64,000 nucleotides of DNA from AWTP1-13 sp963840445 (GTDB taxonomy: Bacteria; Pseudomonadota; Alphaproteobacteria; Rhizobiales; Hyphomicrobiaceae), in the NCBI GenBank assembly GCA_963840445.1, contig CAWIZC010000037.1, forward strand, positions 1-64,000. Reading direction: 5' to 3'. Position numbers and translations under genes: made by a program. The notes under the pieces were generated by a model. The model did no database searches and had not been told where the DNA came from. It saw only the letters and a list, made by a program, of their open reading frames with translations. This document shows, one piece after another, positions 1 to 9,070 of this stretch (its first letter is position 1; each line of letters starts with the position of its first letter).

Positions 1-155
1 GGGCTCAGGTCAGCCGACCTCAAGCACATCATTCTAAATGTCTCCTTTGCCCTCAGAAACGGACGGGCCTAGCGCTGAGTGGCCTCATCCGTTTTAAGTC
101 AACGACTGTCAACGTGAAGGTAAATTGAACACGTCCGCTTCGCGCCCGGTCGCAA
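1..155. other. Left-edge non-coding stretch
   Basis: No supportable gene. The sequence lies downstream of the 3' end of the minus-strand ABC ATPase gene. I see no strong hairpin followed by a T-run that would serve as its terminator. Confidence 0.4.
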
Positions 156-1295
156 CTACCGGCGCATTGGATTGCTCAATGCAGCACCCAGCCTGTCGTC
201 CTGGACGGTCACCGCAGCTTCTGGATCCCATGCGACCCACACCGGGGCATCGTCTCTCGGCTGCACACGCAACTCCCAGGTCGGGCATCTGACGGTCAGG
301 TTCCCGATGGCGGTTTCCACCGCGCAATGTGTTTCGTCGCCTCGGTAGCTCCAGCGCCGAATGGTACCCGGCAGGCGATTTGCCTTTGTCGTCGGTTCGT
401 GTTCGTGCAGCTCGATTTTGAACGGCCGTAGAGCAATCAGGCATGGCTCGGAAATTGACGGCGGCGTCTGCGGCCGGCTTAGCCTCAGGATCGTTTCGCC
501 GATCGCACACACCATAACGTCGCCTTCCAAACCCACAAACTTTGCCTCCAGGAAATTGCTCTCTCCCAGGAAGTCAGCGATGAAGTGGCTCGAGGGCTGA
601 TCAAACAGCACGTTGGGCGACCCGGATTGGACGACGCGGCCGTCGCGAATGATCGCGATCTCGTCGGACAGCGATAAGGCCTCCTCCTGGTCGTGAGTGA
701 CGCAGATGAATGTCCTGCCGATCCGCCGATGCAGTTCGCGCAGCTCCCACTGCAGGCCAGCACGCAACTTCTTGTCGAGCGCACTCAGCGGCTCGTCCAG
801 CAACAAAACCGTCGGTTCAAACACCAGCGCTCGGGCCAGCGCGACACGCTGCTGCTGGCCGCCGGACAGCTGCTTTGGATAGCGATCGCCCATGCCCGAG
901 AGCTGCACCATATCGAGCGCATCCCTGACCCGCCGTGTCTTCTCGGCCGATGCCATGCGTCGGACAGTGAGCGGGAAGCCGATATTGTCGGCCACCGAGA
1001 GATTGGGAAATAGCGCGTAGCCCTGAAACACCATCCCGAAATTGCGCCGCTCGGGCAACAGATGCGTGATGTCGCGTTCGCCAAGCCACACCATGCCCTC
1101 GGTCGGCTCAACGAAGCCGGCGATCATCATTAGAATTGTCGTCTTACCCGATCCTGAAGGACCGAGCAGGCTGAAGAATTGCCCGCGGTTGATGACGAGC
1201 GATACCTGATCAACGGCCGTGACGTTGCCATAGCGCTTCGTCAACCGATCGAGACGAAGGGCATGCTCGTCGGTCGCCGCTTTCGAGCTGCGCAT
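156..1295 (-). CDS. ABC transporter ATP-binding protein, spermidine/putrescine (PotA) type
   Basis: Energises the importer encoded just upstream on the same strand. Walker A GPSGSGKTT lies at residues 45-53, the LSGGQ signature near 143-147, Walker B VLLLDEP near 163-169 and the D-loop SALD after it. The C-terminal third matches the TOBE-type regulatory domain of PotA/FbpC ATPases. The 379-residue length is normal for the family. Last gene of a four-gene minus-strand operon, 15 nt after the permease stop. PotA-type specificity lies in the binding protein, so polyamine is only one possible substrate; opines or other cationic amino compounds are equally likely. Confidence 0.9.
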   Translation of the reverse strand: MRSSKAATDEHALRLDRLTKRYGNVTAVDQVSLVINRGQFFSLLGPSGSGKTTILMMIAGFVEPTEGMVWLGERDITHLLPERRNFGMVFQGYALFPNLSVADNIGFPLTVRRMASAEKTRRVRDALDMVQLSGMGDRYPKQLSGGQQQRVALARALVFEPTVLLLDEPLSALDKKLRAGLQWELRELHRRIGRTFICVTHDQEEALSLSDEIAIIRDGRVVQSGSPNVLFDQPSSHFIADFLGESNFLEAKFVGLEGDVMVCAIGETILRLSRPQTPPSISEPCLIALRPFKIELHEHEPTTKANRLPGTIRRWSYRGDETHCAVETAIGNLTVRCPTWELRVQPRDDAPVWVAWDPEAAVTVQDDRLGAALSNPMRR

Positions 1296-1310
1296 TGCTC
1301 CGGCCCTTCT

Positions 1311-2123
1311 TCAATTGTTGTCGCGCAGCCGCACGATCGGCACGAGCAGCAGCAGGGTGAAACAGATCAGGATTGCCGCAACGACCGCGATGACCGGATC
1401 CAAGCTCTCGTTGATGCCGCTCCAGATCATGCGCGGCAGCGTCACGACGCGCCTGCTCGCGACGAACAGCACGATGATCAGCTCATCCCAGGAGTGCACG
1501 AAGGCGAAGATGGCGCCTGAGACAATGCCGGGCGCGAGGTTCGGGATGATGACCATGCGCAAGGTCTGGGCGGTTGATGCCCCAAGATTGCGCGATGCCT
1601 GTTCCAGCCTCAGATCGAAGTTGGAGATCGCCGCGGTGACAGTGATGACAACATATGGAAGACCGGTAACGGCGTGGGCAATGATGATCCCTATGTATGT
1701 ATCGAGGAGCCGAAGATCGACGTAGAACCGATACAACGCGAGTGCATAGACGATCGTGGGTACGATGAGTGGCGCCAGCATCAGGCCCCTGACGACCTGG
1801 GCCCAATGTGACGTCATCTTCCAGCAGCCGATGGCACAAAGCGTGCCGCAAAGCACGGCGATCGTCGTCGAGGCTACCGCGATGAGGAAACTTTGCCCGA
1901 GGCTGCCGAGCCATGCGCTGCTCGAGAGGAAGGTCGCCCAGTGGCTCAGCGAAATGCCGTGCTGGGGAAGCGCTAAATATCGGGTGTCGGTCACCGACAG
2001 GGGAAAGACGACGAAGGCAGGCAGCAGAAGATAGGCCAGGGCCATCCAGGTCAGCGCTGGGACGAGCCCGGCTCTCCGCGCAAGCTCCAAGCTACCTGCT
2101 CCCGAATATCTGGCGCAGATCAA
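1311..2123 (-). CDS. ABC transporter permease, PotC-like
   Basis: Inner-membrane permease of the polyamine/opine importer family (binding-protein-dependent transport inner membrane component). About six hydrophobic segments are visible. The cytoplasmic EAA-type loop is LEQASRNLGA, followed by ...IIPNLAPGI, which contacts the ATPase. Length 270 residues is typical. The 5' end overlaps the 3' end of the upstream permease by about 32 nt, indicating translational coupling, and the ATPase follows after a short gap. Confidence 0.88.
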   Translation of the reverse strand: MICARYSGAGSLELARRAGLVPALTWMALAYLLLPAFVVFPLSVTDTRYLALPQHGISLSHWATFLSSSAWLGSLGQSFLIAVASTTIAVLCGTLCAIGCWKMTSHWAQVVRGLMLAPLIVPTIVYALALYRFYVDLRLLDTYIGIIIAHAVTGLPYVVITVTAAISNFDLRLEQASRNLGASTAQTLRMVIIPNLAPGIVSGAIFAFVHSWDELIIVLFVASRRVVTLPRMIWSGINESLDPVIAVVAAILICFTLLLLVPIVRLRDNN

Positions 2124-2952
2124 CCACGCGCGACAGTACGGCTATCAGGGCGAACACGATCAGCATCAAGGTGGAGGCTAGCGCCGTGCCGAGCCCCCAG
2201 TTCAGCGTCTCCTTGACCATGAGGCTGATGTATTCGGCTGCCATCAGCGTCTTGCCGCCGCCCAGCAAAGCGGGGGTGATGTAGAACCCAAGCGAGAAGA
2301 CGAACACCAGAATGGCGGCGGCAACTATGCCGGGCAAACTCATCGGCAGATAGATGCGCAAGAACGCCGTGGTGGCGCCTGCACCCAGCCCGCGCGCCGC
2401 CGGGACCAGCCGGCGGTCGATGCCTGACATCTGGCCGTACAGCGTCAGGACCGCCAGCGGCACCATGTAATGCACCATGCCGATCACTACGCCGATCTCG
2501 TTGTAAAGCAGTTCGAGCGGTTGCGTGATCAGTCCTATGGCCACGAGCGTGTTGTTTAGAAGTCCTTGACTGCGGAGCAAGGCCACCCACGCGAAAGCGC
2601 GCACGAGCACCGAAATCCAGAACGGCACCAGGACGCAGAGGAACATCAGCCTGCGGCGCCGGTCGGACGCATGCGCGAGCGCATAGGCGATCGCATAGGC
2701 AAGGAGCAGAGATATCAAGGTCGTCAAGGCGCCGATGCGCAGGGTCGTCAGCAGGATGCGCTGGATCGGAGCGCTAGTGGCCAGCAGCGCGTAATTCCCG
2801 AGGCCGGGCACGGGCTCGACGAAACTCACCCGCAGGATCTGGACCAGCGGATAGAGATAGAAAACGACCAACAGCATCAGCGCGGGCATCACCAACAGCC
2901 AGGGCCCGCTCTGGACCCCGGCAATGCGTTTGCGTGATGGCGCCATTGCCAT
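2092..2952 (-). CDS. ABC transporter permease, PotB-like
   Basis: First of the two inner-membrane subunits. A short basic N-terminus precedes a hydrophobic segment (LLVMPALMLLVVFYLYP). An EAA-like loop (LVPAARGLGA, then ...IYLPMSLPGI) is near the C-terminal third. The 286-residue length fits the PotB/PotH family. It lies about 40 nt after the binding-protein gene and overlaps the second permease. An in-frame ATG two codons inside is an alternative start. Confidence 0.88.
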   Translation of the reverse strand: MAMAPSRKRIAGVQSGPWLLVMPALMLLVVFYLYPLVQILRVSFVEPVPGLGNYALLATSAPIQRILLTTLRIGALTTLISLLLAYAIAYALAHASDRRRRLMFLCVLVPFWISVLVRAFAWVALLRSQGLLNNTLVAIGLITQPLELLYNEIGVVIGMVHYMVPLAVLTLYGQMSGIDRRLVPAARGLGAGATTAFLRIYLPMSLPGIVAAAILVFVFSLGFYITPALLGGGKTLMAAEYISLMVKETLNWGLGTALASTLMLIVFALIAVLSRVVDLRQIFGSR

Positions 2953-2991
2953 TTGCGTCTGCAGTCGGAACCGATCGTCGCCGGGGCAGAC

Positions 2992-4104
2992 TTATGACGA
3001 GATCAGCTCGAGATACTTCGTTTCGACCTGCGTGCCGTTCTTGGCATACCAGTCATCGTTGATCGGCACTTGAACCGCGAGATTTTCCGGCTGGGTTGCG
3101 TCCCAGCGGCGGTCTGCGTCCGGCATCTTGGTGGCAGCCGTCGGATTGGACGGGCTCATGCCCACGATCTTGAACAACTCAATCTGACCGTCGGGCTCGA
3201 GCGCCAAGTTGATGAACTTCATCGCGGTGTCCTTGCCGGCCGGATTGGCCTTCGGCACCACCCACAAAGAAGGCGCCACGATCGCACCCTGCCACGGCCA
3301 TTCGATTGCGTTCTTAGTCTCGATACGCACCAGATTGGCCCGGTTGTGCCACATCAGCCCGGCGACCACCTCGCCCTGCCGGATCAGATCCTCGCTCTGC
3401 GCGCCGCCTTTCCAGAAGATCGTATTGGCCTTGATTTCGCGGATCTTCGCAAAGGCACGGTCCACATCGATCGGATAGATGCTTTTCGGATCGACGCCGT
3501 CGGCCAGCAACGCCGCTTCAAGCACGCCGTTGGCAGAGCCGCGCAGCATGCGCTTGCCGGGGAAATCCTTGAGGTTCCAGAAATCCTTCCACGTTTTGGG
3601 CGGATTGGCGCCGAATTTCTGGTTGTTGACGGCCATCACGTAGGAGAACATGTAGTTGCAGACGCCATACTTGTAGGCGAATTGCGGACGCACCCGGCTC
3701 TTGTCGACGATCCCGTAGTCGATCTCCTCCAGGTATCCCGCTTCGCCCAGCTGGCTGGCAAACAGCACCGATCCGTCACAGACGTCCCAGGTGACGTTCT
3801 TGGCGTCGATCATCGCCCGGAGCTTGCCGGCCGTCGGCCCGCTGCCGTCGACAACCATTTTCAGTCCAAGCTTTTCCTGGCACGGCTTTGCCCACGCCTT
3901 GTCGAACGCAGTGGCCGCCAGACCACCCCAGTTCACGACCACCAGTTCGCCGCTGGCCGCGTTCGCCGAGGTCGGCCGTATCGCGGTTGCCAGCCCAAGA
4001 GCCGCAAGGCCCTGCAGGAAGACTCGGCGATCGATCGCGCCGCTCTGGAATTTCGCTGCAAGTATCGAGGCAACATCAGAGCGATGCTGGCGTACCCAGT
4101 CCAT
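2992..4104 (-). CDS. Periplasmic substrate-binding protein, PotD/PotF-like
   Basis: Captures the transported solute in the periplasm and heads the operon. I chose the internal ATG at 4104 because AGGAG sits a few bases upstream; the frame stays open to 4176. The 370-residue product has a twin-arginine-like export signal (RRVFLQG at about 26-32, then a hydrophobic stretch and ANAAS), so Tat export is plausible. The mature part (GELVVVNWGG...) is typical of extracellular solute-binding family 1/PotD proteins. The divergent nucleoside-phosphorylase gene hints at a purine or polyamine-related substrate, but that is inference. Confidence 0.85.
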   Translation of the reverse strand: MDWVRQHRSDVASILAAKFQSGAIDRRVFLQGLAALGLATAIRPTSANAASGELVVVNWGGLAATAFDKAWAKPCQEKLGLKMVVDGSGPTAGKLRAMIDAKNVTWDVCDGSVLFASQLGEAGYLEEIDYGIVDKSRVRPQFAYKYGVCNYMFSYVMAVNNQKFGANPPKTWKDFWNLKDFPGKRMLRGSANGVLEAALLADGVDPKSIYPIDVDRAFAKIREIKANTIFWKGGAQSEDLIRQGEVVAGLMWHNRANLVRIETKNAIEWPWQGAIVAPSLWVVPKANPAGKDTAMKFINLALEPDGQIELFKIVGMSPSNPTAATKMPDADRRWDATQPENLAVQVPINDDWYAKNGTQVETKYLELISS

Positions 4105-4164
4105 TAGGCTGTCTCCTGACGCGTGGTAACCGAACGAGCAGAGGTTGACATTGGAAACGCTACC

Positions 4165-4176
4165 ATGATCGATCAT
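4165..4176. promoter_or_regulatory. 12-bp palindrome in divergent control region
   Basis: ATGATCGATCAT is a perfect palindrome in the 128-nt gap between the PotD-like gene (minus) and the phosphorylase-family gene (plus). A TTGACA lies 15-20 nt to its left at 4145-4150. It could be an operator shared by both genes, but a 12-mer alone is weak evidence. Confidence 0.25.
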
Positions 4177-4232
4177 TAGCGTACAAATGATCTCGCGCTA
4201 AACAGCTCTGCTCAACGAGAAGGGAAACCGAC

Positions 4233-5135
4233 GTGCCGGCTCATACAATTCCGCAGACACCATTCGCTTTGTTGTCGGGGAGTGCGCAGTGGGGGCTCGC
4301 CTTCCCCGACGACCTCACGGAGCCGGGCGTGCGCGTTCTGGAACGCGGCTTGACGTTCCAGACGCCGTGGGGCCCGAGCGACAATTGGCAAGTGCTGGAG
4401 GTCGATGGCGCTCACACCCCGGATCGAAAAACTCGCACCATCTTGAACGTGTTCGCCCACGGCTGGCCAGTAAGCGCGATCGATCACTCGACCCACCGCA
4501 CGGTCGGCTGGATCATGCAGCAGGCTGGAGTGCGCAAGATTCTCTCAGACAGCACTTGCGGCTCGTTGAACAAATTCCTCAAGCCAAGGGATTTCATCAT
4601 TCCCTTCGACGTTCTTGATTTTTCGCAGACGCAGTATTCCCTTCTGCCAGGACGGCTGACGGATCTGTGCCTCTCGCGCCAGCTGTTCTGTCCGCATTTG
4701 GGCAAGTTGCTGCAACGGGTGGCCGCGCAACTATGGCCGCTGCCAGGGCGGGTGGTTGGTCAGGATCAGCAGGTCGTCACGGCGCATAATTGGGGACCCC
4801 GCTTTTCCAGTCGAGCCGAGGCGCACGCATACCAAGTGCTGGGTGCTGACGCGATCAACCAAAGTATCGGTCCGGAAGCGAGCGTCGCTCGCGAGATCGG
4901 CGCGTGCTTTGTGAGTGCAAGCTTCATCGTTCGCTTCCAGGACGGCATCCTCGACCGTCAGGCTGAAGAGGTCGATAAGATCCACAGGGACCTTGCCCAC
5001 GTCGCCTCGAGGATCAGTCTGCACACGATGATGCAAACCGATCTGACCGATGAGTGTGGATGCCGGGCGCTGCATGTATCTCGCCCGGCCGACTACGCCA
5101 TCAACGCGCAGGGTCGCGAGATGGAGAGGCGCTAG
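4233..5135 (+). CDS. Nucleoside phosphorylase superfamily protein (MTAP/PNP-like)
   Basis: Resembles methylthioadenosine/purine nucleoside phosphorylases (PNP_UDP fold), which split a nucleoside with phosphate. Features include an N-terminal SGSA in place of the usual phosphate-loop GGSG, the block KILSDSTCGSLN, FCPHLGK, and the C-terminal region with GADAINQSIGPEAS and AREIGACF. This corresponds to the M-x-x-PE-hhLAxE part of MTAP, where Met is replaced by Ile. Start GTG with AAGGGA upstream; 300 residues. The altered phosphate loop means activity on MTA should not be assumed. It is divergent from the PotD-type importer and may process an imported or polyamine-derived nucleoside. Confidence 0.7.
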   Translation: MPAHTIPQTPFALLSGSAQWGLAFPDDLTEPGVRVLERGLTFQTPWGPSDNWQVLEVDGAHTPDRKTRTILNVFAHGWPVSAIDHSTHRTVGWIMQQAGVRKILSDSTCGSLNKFLKPRDFIIPFDVLDFSQTQYSLLPGRLTDLCLSRQLFCPHLGKLLQRVAAQLWPLPGRVVGQDQQVVTAHNWGPRFSSRAEAHAYQVLGADAINQSIGPEASVAREIGACFVSASFIVRFQDGILDRQAEEVDKIHRDLAHVASRISLHTMMQTDLTDECGCRALHVSRPADYAINAQGREMERR

Positions 5136-5379
5136 GCGCTTATGCTCGTCGAGATCAGCCGCAGCAAAAATGAGTACAGATGCTTCGGGTGAAGCGGATG
5201 CGACATCGGTCACTGCAAATGTGCGCAGTCGCTCTCCGGTCTGGGCTCGCGATAGGGGCTGCGCCCGCCCACCGGCGTCAAGCGCCGTCTTCTGTCACAT
5301 TAGGGTCTGTCACGCCGCGACGTGTAACAAAAGTGGTCTTGCGCGCTCGCAGAAAGCCGATTTTCCCGGGGGCGTCGAC

Positions 5380-6381
5380 CTAGGCAGGCGGCACGTTCGA
5401 GAAGAGCAAGCCCAATCCCTCCGCCATCGTTGGATGCGCCAGGATGGCGTCGCGGAGTCGAGGATAGGGGAGATCTGCTAGCATCGCCGTTTGCACCACG
5501 GCCATGACCTCGCCGGCGTCGGCGCCAATCATAGTGAAGCCCAGGATGCGGTCGTCGGCGCCAACAAGAGCCTTCATGAACCCTTGCGTTTCGTCGGTAG
5601 CCTGTGTCCGCAAGACGGCGCTGGTCGGCAGTTTCGCGACGCGGATCGCGATGTGTCTGAGCTTGGCCTCCAGTTCACTCAGTCCCAAGTGCGCAAGTGC
5701 GGGATCTGTGAACATGCAGTAGGGGACCAGTCGATCCCGGGTCGTGCGGTAGCCCCCCGCAAGATTGTCCCTGATGATGCGAAAGTCATCGACCGAGACG
5801 TGCGTGAATTGGGGACTGCCGGCGCATTCGCCCATCGCCCAAATGCCGGGACCGCTTGTCTCCAGTCGGTCGTTGACGCGAATATAGCCGCGGCCGTCCA
5901 GCTCGACCCCTGTCTTCTCGAGGCCAATGCCCGCAGTGTTCGGGACCCTCCCTACCGCGACCATGATGTCGCTTCCCTCAATCTTGACCTCCCCAGAAGC
6001 CGTAGCGACGACAAGGGCGACCTCCTGTCCAGAGGTGCCGCGCACTTGCAACGTCTCGGCGGAGAGGAGAACATTGATGCCTTCGGCGCCGAGCACACGC
6101 TGCATCTCTTGCGCAACGTCGGCATCCTCCTGAACCATCAGCTGAGGCTCTCTTTGGATGATTGTGACGCGGCTGCCAAAGCGACGGTAAGCTTGCGCAA
6201 ACTCAAGACCCACATAGCCGCCACCAAGGACAATCAGGTGCGCCGGCAAGTAGTCGAGTTCGAGAGCCTCGATGTGGGTGAGCGGTCGAGCAGCCTCCAG
6301 CCCAGGAATGCTCGGAACAGCGGCGTGCGTTCCAATATTGAGAAATGCTTGCTCGGCAGACAGCATAGATGGGTGATGCAC
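5380..6381 (-). pseudogene. N-terminally truncated FAD/NAD(P)-dependent disulfide-reductase-family oxidoreductase
   Basis: Matches the class I pyridine nucleotide-disulfide oxidoreductases (mercuric reductase/dihydrolipoamide dehydrogenase-like) from the middle onwards. NAD-binding GGGYVGLEFAQ is at about residues 54-64, the second FAD motif MVAVGRVPNT follows, and the dimerisation domain runs to the end. The family is normally about 450-470 residues; this frame has 333. It lacks the first FAD-binding GxGxxG and the CxxxxC redox pair. Sequence between here and the next gene (6382-6488) does not encode the missing part in any frame. Most likely a 5'-deleted remnant. Confidence 0.65.
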
Positions 6382-6488
6382 ACGTTTTCACAGGCCTATC
6401 GCCCAGCGCGCCGGAGCCGGGCCATTGATCTTCCCTCGTGACGTTTTTCATACGCTCGCTCCCGTCCTGCATGGAACTCCGGATAGTC

Positions 6489-7019
6489 CTAGTGACGTAC
6501 GGTCGACATCTCGTCGGCCCCATTGGGCTTCAGACTTAGATCGGTCTCTTGCAAGTCTTCCTCCGACTGCGTCGGCCAGAATAGCGAGCCGATCATGACC
6601 AGCAGCAGGACCAACGGAAGGTTCCTGGCGAGTAGGCGAACACCACTAATTGCGGTCGCAGGAGATGAGGTAAACAGCGCACCCAGCAGGGCTATCGGCG
6701 TCTGCACCATGGCCTGGGCAGCCGCATTGCCGACGACCTCCTCGGTGTCGGTTTTGTCGGCGACTTGTTCCGCGACTTCCTCCTCGCGCTCTCTCGCGGA
6801 GACGATGACGGCGGCGATTGCGCCAACCAGCGCCATCCCGCCAGCAACTGCCCAATAGGCGGTGACGTGGCCGAAGCGATCAACCAGCATCACTGTTATC
6901 GCCGCCAAAGCGAAGCCCAGCGCAATGAAGAAAGGCACCGCAACCGAGGCGCGGGCCACGTATTTCAACACCAATCCGGACACCGCCGATTTGGCGTTAT
7001 TGATCAGGCCTTGAAACAT
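6489..7019 (-). CDS. Holin-superfamily-III-like small membrane protein (DUF1469/PF07332 type)
   Basis: Small inner-membrane protein of 176 residues. Two adjacent hydrophobic segments lie at about 27-70, followed by a charged, acidic stretch (REREEEVAEQVADKTDTEE) and a third hydrophobic segment near 138-150. This is the layout of proteins annotated as putative actinobacterial holin-X or phage_holin_3_6 in Rhizobiales, which are stress-related rather than phage genes. It lies 18 nt after the DUF883-like gene on the same strand; such pairs are usual (compare yqjD-yqjE of enterobacteria). The function is not established. Confidence 0.7.
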   Translation of the reverse strand: MFQGLINNAKSAVSGLVLKYVARASVAVPFFIALGFALAAITVMLVDRFGHVTAYWAVAGGMALVGAIAAVIVSAREREEEVAEQVADKTDTEEVVGNAAAQAMVQTPIALLGALFTSSPATAISGVRLLARNLPLVLLLVMIGSLFWPTQSEEDLQETDLSLKPNGADEMSTVRH

Positions 7020-7037
7020 GGCGCCGCGCCTTTGCGT

Positions 7038-7295
7038 TTATGACTTCCACAATGCGCCGAGCACGAACCCGACGGCGGCCGCGGCGGCCAGTGTGGCCAT
7101 GGGCTGGTCCTTGACCGATTTGTCGACGGCGCCCTTGATGTTGCCGGCAACCTCGCCGGCCGCGTCACTTACTTCCCGCATCTGGCCTGACGCGGCGCCA
7201 GCGAGGTTCTCAACGCGGTCGGCGACCTTCTTGAACTGCTCCGTTGCCTTGTCCTTGAGATCATCCGATCGATCGTACTGGGATCCTTGCGGCAT
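7038..7295 (-). CDS. DUF883/YqjD-like membrane-anchored protein
   Basis: An 85-residue protein with a long amphipathic, charged N-terminal helix (DDLKDKATEQFKKVADRVEN) and a C-terminal Gly/Ala-rich membrane anchor ending LGALWKS. This is the ElaB/YqjD/DUF883 pattern, in which E. coli members bind stationary-phase ribosomes at the membrane. The start at 7295 is set by AGGAGG six nt upstream; the open frame extends further but without a ribosome-binding site. It probably forms an operon with the following holin-like membrane protein. Confidence 0.75.
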   Translation of the reverse strand: MPQGSQYDRSDDLKDKATEQFKKVADRVENLAGAASGQMREVSDAAGEVAGNIKGAVDKSVKDQPMATLAAAAAVGFVLGALWKS

Positions 7296-7674
7296 GGTCT
7301 GCCTCCTTCCTATGTTGGGAGAACGATGAGGGCACAACGGCGCCGGTCAAGTTTAGTTCAGCGCTGGCGTGCTGGGCGCACGATTTAATGTGGTAAGGCT
7401 TGTCGTTAATCAAACATCAGCGGGCCAAGCATCTCCCGCCGATCATCAGCATCACAGTGTTCTTGCTCAAGACGCTGCTGCTGGCGCCCAATCCTCAGCG
7501 AGCAAGCATGATAATGCCCACAAATCCAATGCCTGCTATTGCCGCGCGAGGGTCACAGAAATGAAAAGCACCGAAACGGTCGCGCGTGGACCCGTGCCCT
7601 GCCGCACTTCAACGGTCTCGCGGCTGGGATGGTCGACAGGCTTGCTGCTGTTGTCCATGGCTCAGCTGCCGCCG
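7296..7674. other. Intergenic region without supportable gene
   Basis: About 380 nt between two minus-strand small-protein genes. A plus-strand frame through it (7369-7710) has no ribosome-binding site, low-complexity composition and no recognisable domain, so I treat it as non-coding. It should hold the promoter of the DUF883-like gene. Confidence 0.4.
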
Positions 7675-7992
7675 CTAACAGGACCCGGTTTTGTCCTTGG
7701 TCGGGTCTAGACCCTTGGCTGTCGCGGGGCTGTCGGGTGTCGTTCCGGTGTCGTTGCGCTCGGCCTTGCTGCCTGCACTCGGTTGGCGATCGCCGCCCGA
7801 CCATCCGGTAACGCCCATGTTCTTACCGCCCGAATCCGGTCCCTTGGCATCGTCAGTGGCGGGCTTCTTGGTTGCGTCAACGCAGTCTTTTGAGCCGGAC
7901 GATGCCGACTGGGCACCGACGTGACCGAACAATGAAGCTTGTAGCGCCACGGCGATCACGAGTGCGGTAAGGATAAGGATCGGTCTGAGCAT
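7675..7992 (-). CDS. Small exported protein of unknown function
   Basis: A 105-residue protein with a clear Sec signal peptide (MLRPILILTALVIAVALQAS, cleavage probably after VGAQ). The mature part is hydrophilic, Ser/Lys/Asp/Gly-rich and repetitive in character, with one Cys early (SKDC) and one as the last residue. AAGGAGG a few bases before 7992 fixes the start. No family is recognised. The disordered composition suggests a periplasmic or envelope-associated low-complexity protein. Confidence 0.6.
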   Translation of the reverse strand: MLRPILILTALVIAVALQASLFGHVGAQSASSGSKDCVDATKKPATDDAKGPDSGGKNMGVTGWSGGDRQPSAGSKAERNDTGTTPDSPATAKGLDPTKDKTGSC

Positions 7993-8243
7993 GCGCGCCT
8001 CCTTGTTGGAAGGGGAACGCGCGCGGACACGGCAACGTTCCAGGCTGGCGTGGCCTTCCACAAGCCGCCACCGTGCGCATTTGCTCACAAGCTAGATCGG
8101 CTCGGCGTGCACGACGCGAGAGTAACAAGGTCGGGGTAGGGTTTACCCGTCACGGGTTGGCTCCCAACCGAGCAATGGTCGTGTGACTGACGCGATAGAT
8201 GCGACAGCCGAACGGCTCGTGCCGAGGTTGGCGACACGCCCTC

Positions 8244-9059
8244 TCAGCCTTGCTGGAATTTCGAGTTGCGCCACGCAAGCGCGGCCTTGAGGCCTTGCTC
8301 GCGGCGGATGCGGTTGAATTCGGCCCGCTCCGGACCGCCGGCGACTTCAATGAATATATCCGTCTCGAGTGCGGCGGAAAGAGCAGCGCGCATGCCCATC
8401 GCCTCGTAGGTCCTGTTGATCGCCCGCTTGGTCAGCCGCACCGCTGCAGGCGAGGCGGCCGCCATGTCGGTCGCGATGGCCTTGGCCTTGGCAAGCTGTT
8501 CGCCGTCGGCAACGACATGGTTGACGATGCCGAGACCGAGTGCCCGGGCCGCGCTCAGCTTGTCCTCGCCCGTAAGCAGAAGCTCCTTTGCAGCCTTTGG
8601 TCCTGCAATCCATGGCAGAAGCAGCGCGACTGCGCCCGAACCGAACCGCACTTCGGGTGCGCCGAAGCGTGTACTTTCGGCGGCCACCGTAACATCGCAG
8701 GCCAGAGACAACTCGAAAGCTCCGCCGATGCAGTACCCATGCACGGCGGCAATCGTCGGCTTAGGGCAATCCCAGAAGCCCATGATGAACTCGAAGTCGG
8801 CCTCGAGTACGCGGCGCCAGTCGTCCGGCCCGTAGGTGCCTGCCGCGACACTGGCCTTCATGTCGAAGCCCGCCGAGAAGGCGCGGCCTTCTCCCGTTAC
8901 GACAATGGCATGTACGGCATCGTCGTGGCCAAGCTGCGTGAGCGCCGCTGTCGTCTCGTGCACGAGCACCGGGTCGAATGCGTTGAGCACCTGCGGTCGC
9001 GAGAAGGTCAGGGTTGCGATAGGGCCTTCGGTCTCGACGTGGATCGTTTGGTAGGTCAT
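8244..9059 (-). CDS. Enoyl-CoA hydratase/isomerase family protein
   Basis: Crotonase-fold protein of 271 residues. The oxyanion-hole segments GRAFSAGFDMKA (about 58-69) and IAAVHGYCIGGAFELSLACD (about 102-121) are present. The catalytic-Glu position in the second block is less clear (SGAVALLLP instead of GxxPxxGG), so the exact reaction (hydration, isomerisation or lyase) is open. It follows the DAO-type oxidoreductase gene by 11 nt in a minus-strand operon headed by an XRE-cupin regulator. The locus across the divergent promoter carries a CoA ligase and an acyl-CoA dehydrogenase, supporting a role in degrading an imported compound as its CoA thioester. Confidence 0.85.
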   Translation of the reverse strand: MTYQTIHVETEGPIATLTFSRPQVLNAFDPVLVHETTAALTQLGHDDAVHAIVVTGEGRAFSAGFDMKASVAAGTYGPDDWRRVLEADFEFIMGFWDCPKPTIAAVHGYCIGGAFELSLACDVTVAAESTRFGAPEVRFGSGAVALLLPWIAGPKAAKELLLTGEDKLSAARALGLGIVNHVVADGEQLAKAKAIATDMAAASPAAVRLTKRAINRTYEAMGMRAALSAALETDIFIEVAGGPERAEFNRIRREQGLKAALAWRNSKFQQG

Positions 9060-9070
9060 GCGGCAAGCCT

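Noticed and set aside
6489..7019. Phage holin
   Set aside because: No other phage genes are nearby; pairing with a DUF883-like gene points to the chromosomal stress/envelope type.
7369..7710. Plus-strand 113-codon ORF
   Set aside because: No ribosome-binding site, no domain, and it overlaps the 3' end of the better supported exported-protein gene on the other strand.
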